From Desulfobacterales bacterium (GTDB lineage Bacteria > Desulfobacterota > Desulfobacteria > Desulfobacterales > Desulfatibacillaceae): a DNA stretch of 38,955 nt. The stretch lies in the NCBI GenBank assembly GCA_020060085.1, contig JAGVAW010000054.1:1-38955 (forward strand). The letters run 5' to 3'. Every line of letters begins with the position of its first letter. Within the stretch, counting starts at the first letter, position 1. Made by a program: the position numbers and the translations under genes. Positions 37,484 through 38,955 of the stretch are shown one piece after another. The notes beneath the pieces are model-generated. The model did no database searches and was not told the DNA's origin. It saw nothing but the letters and a program-made list of their open reading frames with translations.

Positions 37484-38314
37484 ATGAAGGTTCTTCACCT
37501 TTCAGATATTCACATCGGCTACCAGGACTGCACCGAGCGATTTTCGGTTATCATCGGCAACATCATCGCATCCCTTACGCCTGCCTGGCAGTTCGTAATT
37601 GTGGTTACAGGCGACATTGTGGACAACGGCTGGCGCGAAAACCAGCTCGATGAAGCTGTTATGCTTCTCAAAAGGCTGGAGGATGCAGGTTTTACGGTGC
37701 TTATGGCCCCTGGCAACCACGATTACGGAAGCGGAATATCGCCTTCAGACAAGGTTGGCAGGCTTTTTCACGAAAAGTTCCACGATGACCCGGCACCCAC
37801 CTACCCTTTGCTGGGCCGCTCGAACCGGCCCGGACTCATCGGCAATGTTGCATTTATCGGACTGGATTCCATGGAGCAGGAAGCGGACGACAAGAACGCC
37901 ATGTGGGGTGCCCAGGGCCGCCTGGGCGAGCGCCAGCTTGAAAGGCTTGATGTTCTTCTTGGGCTTGGGGATGTGAAAAACTGCTTTTGCAGGGTGTTGT
38001 ACCTGCACCACCACCCCTTTGACACCAACTGGACCCATGCCCTGCGGGATGCCTCAAGCCTTCAGGAGGTGCTAGCCCGCCACGGCAATGTGGATGTTAT
38101 CCTCTTTGGCCACCGGCATGGAGGCTGGAAGTGGCACGGGGCCTGGGGCGTGCTGCGCTGTTATGATGGCGGCTCTGCAACCCGCAAAAAAGATGATCCG
38201 GGCTACCACCGGGTGCTGGATCTTTCCAAACCGCCTGCCTTTGACTATGACGGCGATTTTCTGGGTCCCCGCAGCCTGAAAAAAATAGAACCCACAAAAA
38301 ATAAGCAGGAATGA
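37484..38314 (+). CDS. Metallophosphoesterase (calcineurin-like)
   Basis: MKVLHLSDIHIGY; VVTGDIVDNG; APGNHDYGSG; LYLHHHPFD; LFGHRHGG. Confidence 0.92.
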   Translation: MKVLHLSDIHIGYQDCTERFSVIIGNIIASLTPAWQFVIVVTGDIVDNGWRENQLDEAVMLLKRLEDAGFTVLMAPGNHDYGSGISPSDKVGRLFHEKFHDDPAPTYPLLGRSNRPGLIGNVAFIGLDSMEQEADDKNAMWGAQGRLGERQLERLDVLLGLGDVKNCFCRVLYLHHHPFDTNWTHALRDASSLQEVLARHGNVDVILFGHRHGGWKWHGAWGVLRCYDGGSATRKKDDPGYHRVLDLSKPPAFDYDGDFLGPRSLKKIEPTKNKQE

Positions 38315-38438
38315 TTTTGCTAAATCTTTTTACCGGAGAGGTAATGGCACAACTTAAAGATTTATTTGCGGCATATGGCGTTTTTAACAGCCAAAAAGGA
38401 AAATTTAAAAGTTTGCTGCCGCCTAATCCATTTTGCCC

Positions 38439-38467
38439 TTGACAGAAAAGGCCAAGCCTTATACTAG
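38439..38467 (+). promoter_or_regulatory. Putative sigma70-type promoter upstream of EF-G gene
   Basis: TTGACA-17 nt-TACTAG (TATACT at spacer 15 also present). Confidence 0.5.
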
Positions 38468-38525
38468 ATACGGTTCTGGCAATTCGGGCAAGATTGTTGG
38501 CCCTTTAAAGCTGGCAAAAATTTAT

Positions 38526-38581
38526 TTTCCGGGAATTTCTTTATGTGCAGACAGGCTGCACATAAAAGATTTTCCCGGAAA
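38526..38581 (+). promoter_or_regulatory. Long nested hairpin in the EF-G 5' leader
   Basis: Outer TTTCCGGGAA/TTCCCGGAAA (10 bp perfect) encloses inner TTTATGTGCAG-acagg-CTGCACATAAA (11 bp perfect). Confidence 0.8.
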
Positions 38582-38604
38582 GCATTTTCTGGAGCAAAAA
38601 GAGC

Positions 38605-38955
38605 ATGAAACGGGAACTGACCCGCGTGCGCAACATTGGCATAAGCGCACACATTGATGCGGGCAAAACAACACTTACAGAGCGTATCTTGTTTTACACC
38701 CAGCGCATTCACGCCATGCACGATGTTAGGGGCAAGGATGGTGTGGGGGCGACAATGGACTTCATGGAGCTTGAGCGTGAGCGGGGCATAACCATTGCCA
38801 GTGCCGCCACCTATGCCACATGGAAGGACAGTGTGATTAACATAATTGACACCCCCGGCCATGTGGACTTCACCATAGAGGTGGAGCGGGCGCTAAGGGT
38901 GCTTGATGGCGCTGTGCTGGTGCTATGTGCTGTGGGCGGGGTACAGAGCCAGAGC
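38605..38955 (+). CDS. fusA: Elongation factor G, N-terminal part (truncated by window end), mitochondrial/spd-type EF-G1-like
   Basis: [117 protein letters not shown]. Confidence 0.95.
   Translation, partial: MKRELTRVRNIGISAHIDAGKTTLTERILFYTQRIHAMHDVRGKDGVGATMDFMELERERGITIASAATYATWKDSVINIIDTPGHVDFTIEVERALRVLDGAVLVLCAVGGVQSQS

Overview
The window is a chromosomal segment that looks like an anaerobic deltaproteobacterium / Desulfobacterota (sulfate-reducer-like gene content; taxonomy is inferred). (1) About 1-8711: the end of the spc operon and the alpha operon (rplE 3' end, rpsN, rpsH, rplF, rplR, rpsE, rpmD, rplO, secY, map, infA, rpmJ, rpsM, rpsK, rpsD, rpoA, rplQ). Several intergenic spacers contain hairpins. 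(2) 9127-12943: a glutaredoxin-like protein plus ferredoxin:thioredoxin-reductase catalytic subunit pair, an acyl-CoA synthetase and an SGNH-like protein. (3) About 13193-20722: a same-strand oxygen/oxidative-stress and iron island (small Zn-ribbon protein, Fur/PerR regulator, rubrerythrin, desulfoferrodoxin, ferritin, rubredoxin-like protein, DUF255 thioredoxin-domain protein, 59-aa membrane peptide with a CxxCH motif, rubredoxin, A-type flavoprotein, ferredoxin, DsrE-like protein). It contains a ~250-bp composite palindromic element. (4) 20744-38314: a DVU0298-like HEAT protein, TIGR02757 protein, 2-hydroxyacid dehydrogenase, hpt, a Zn-ribbon/acidic-repeat/TM protein, tRNA(CAT), DUF1992, ddl, mobB, a radical SAM-glycerate kinase fusion ORF, rdgB, iorAB, tatD, an HD protein and a metallophosphoesterase. 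(5) The 5' part of a mitochondrial-type EF-G gene, preceded by a long nested hairpin. No CRISPR array, prophage, rRNA or transposase was seen. The best candidates for something new are the rSAM-glycerate kinase fusion, the composite palindromic element, the fusA leader hairpin, the mini-cytochrome-like peptide, and the alpha-operon spacer structures. No calls were checked by database search.
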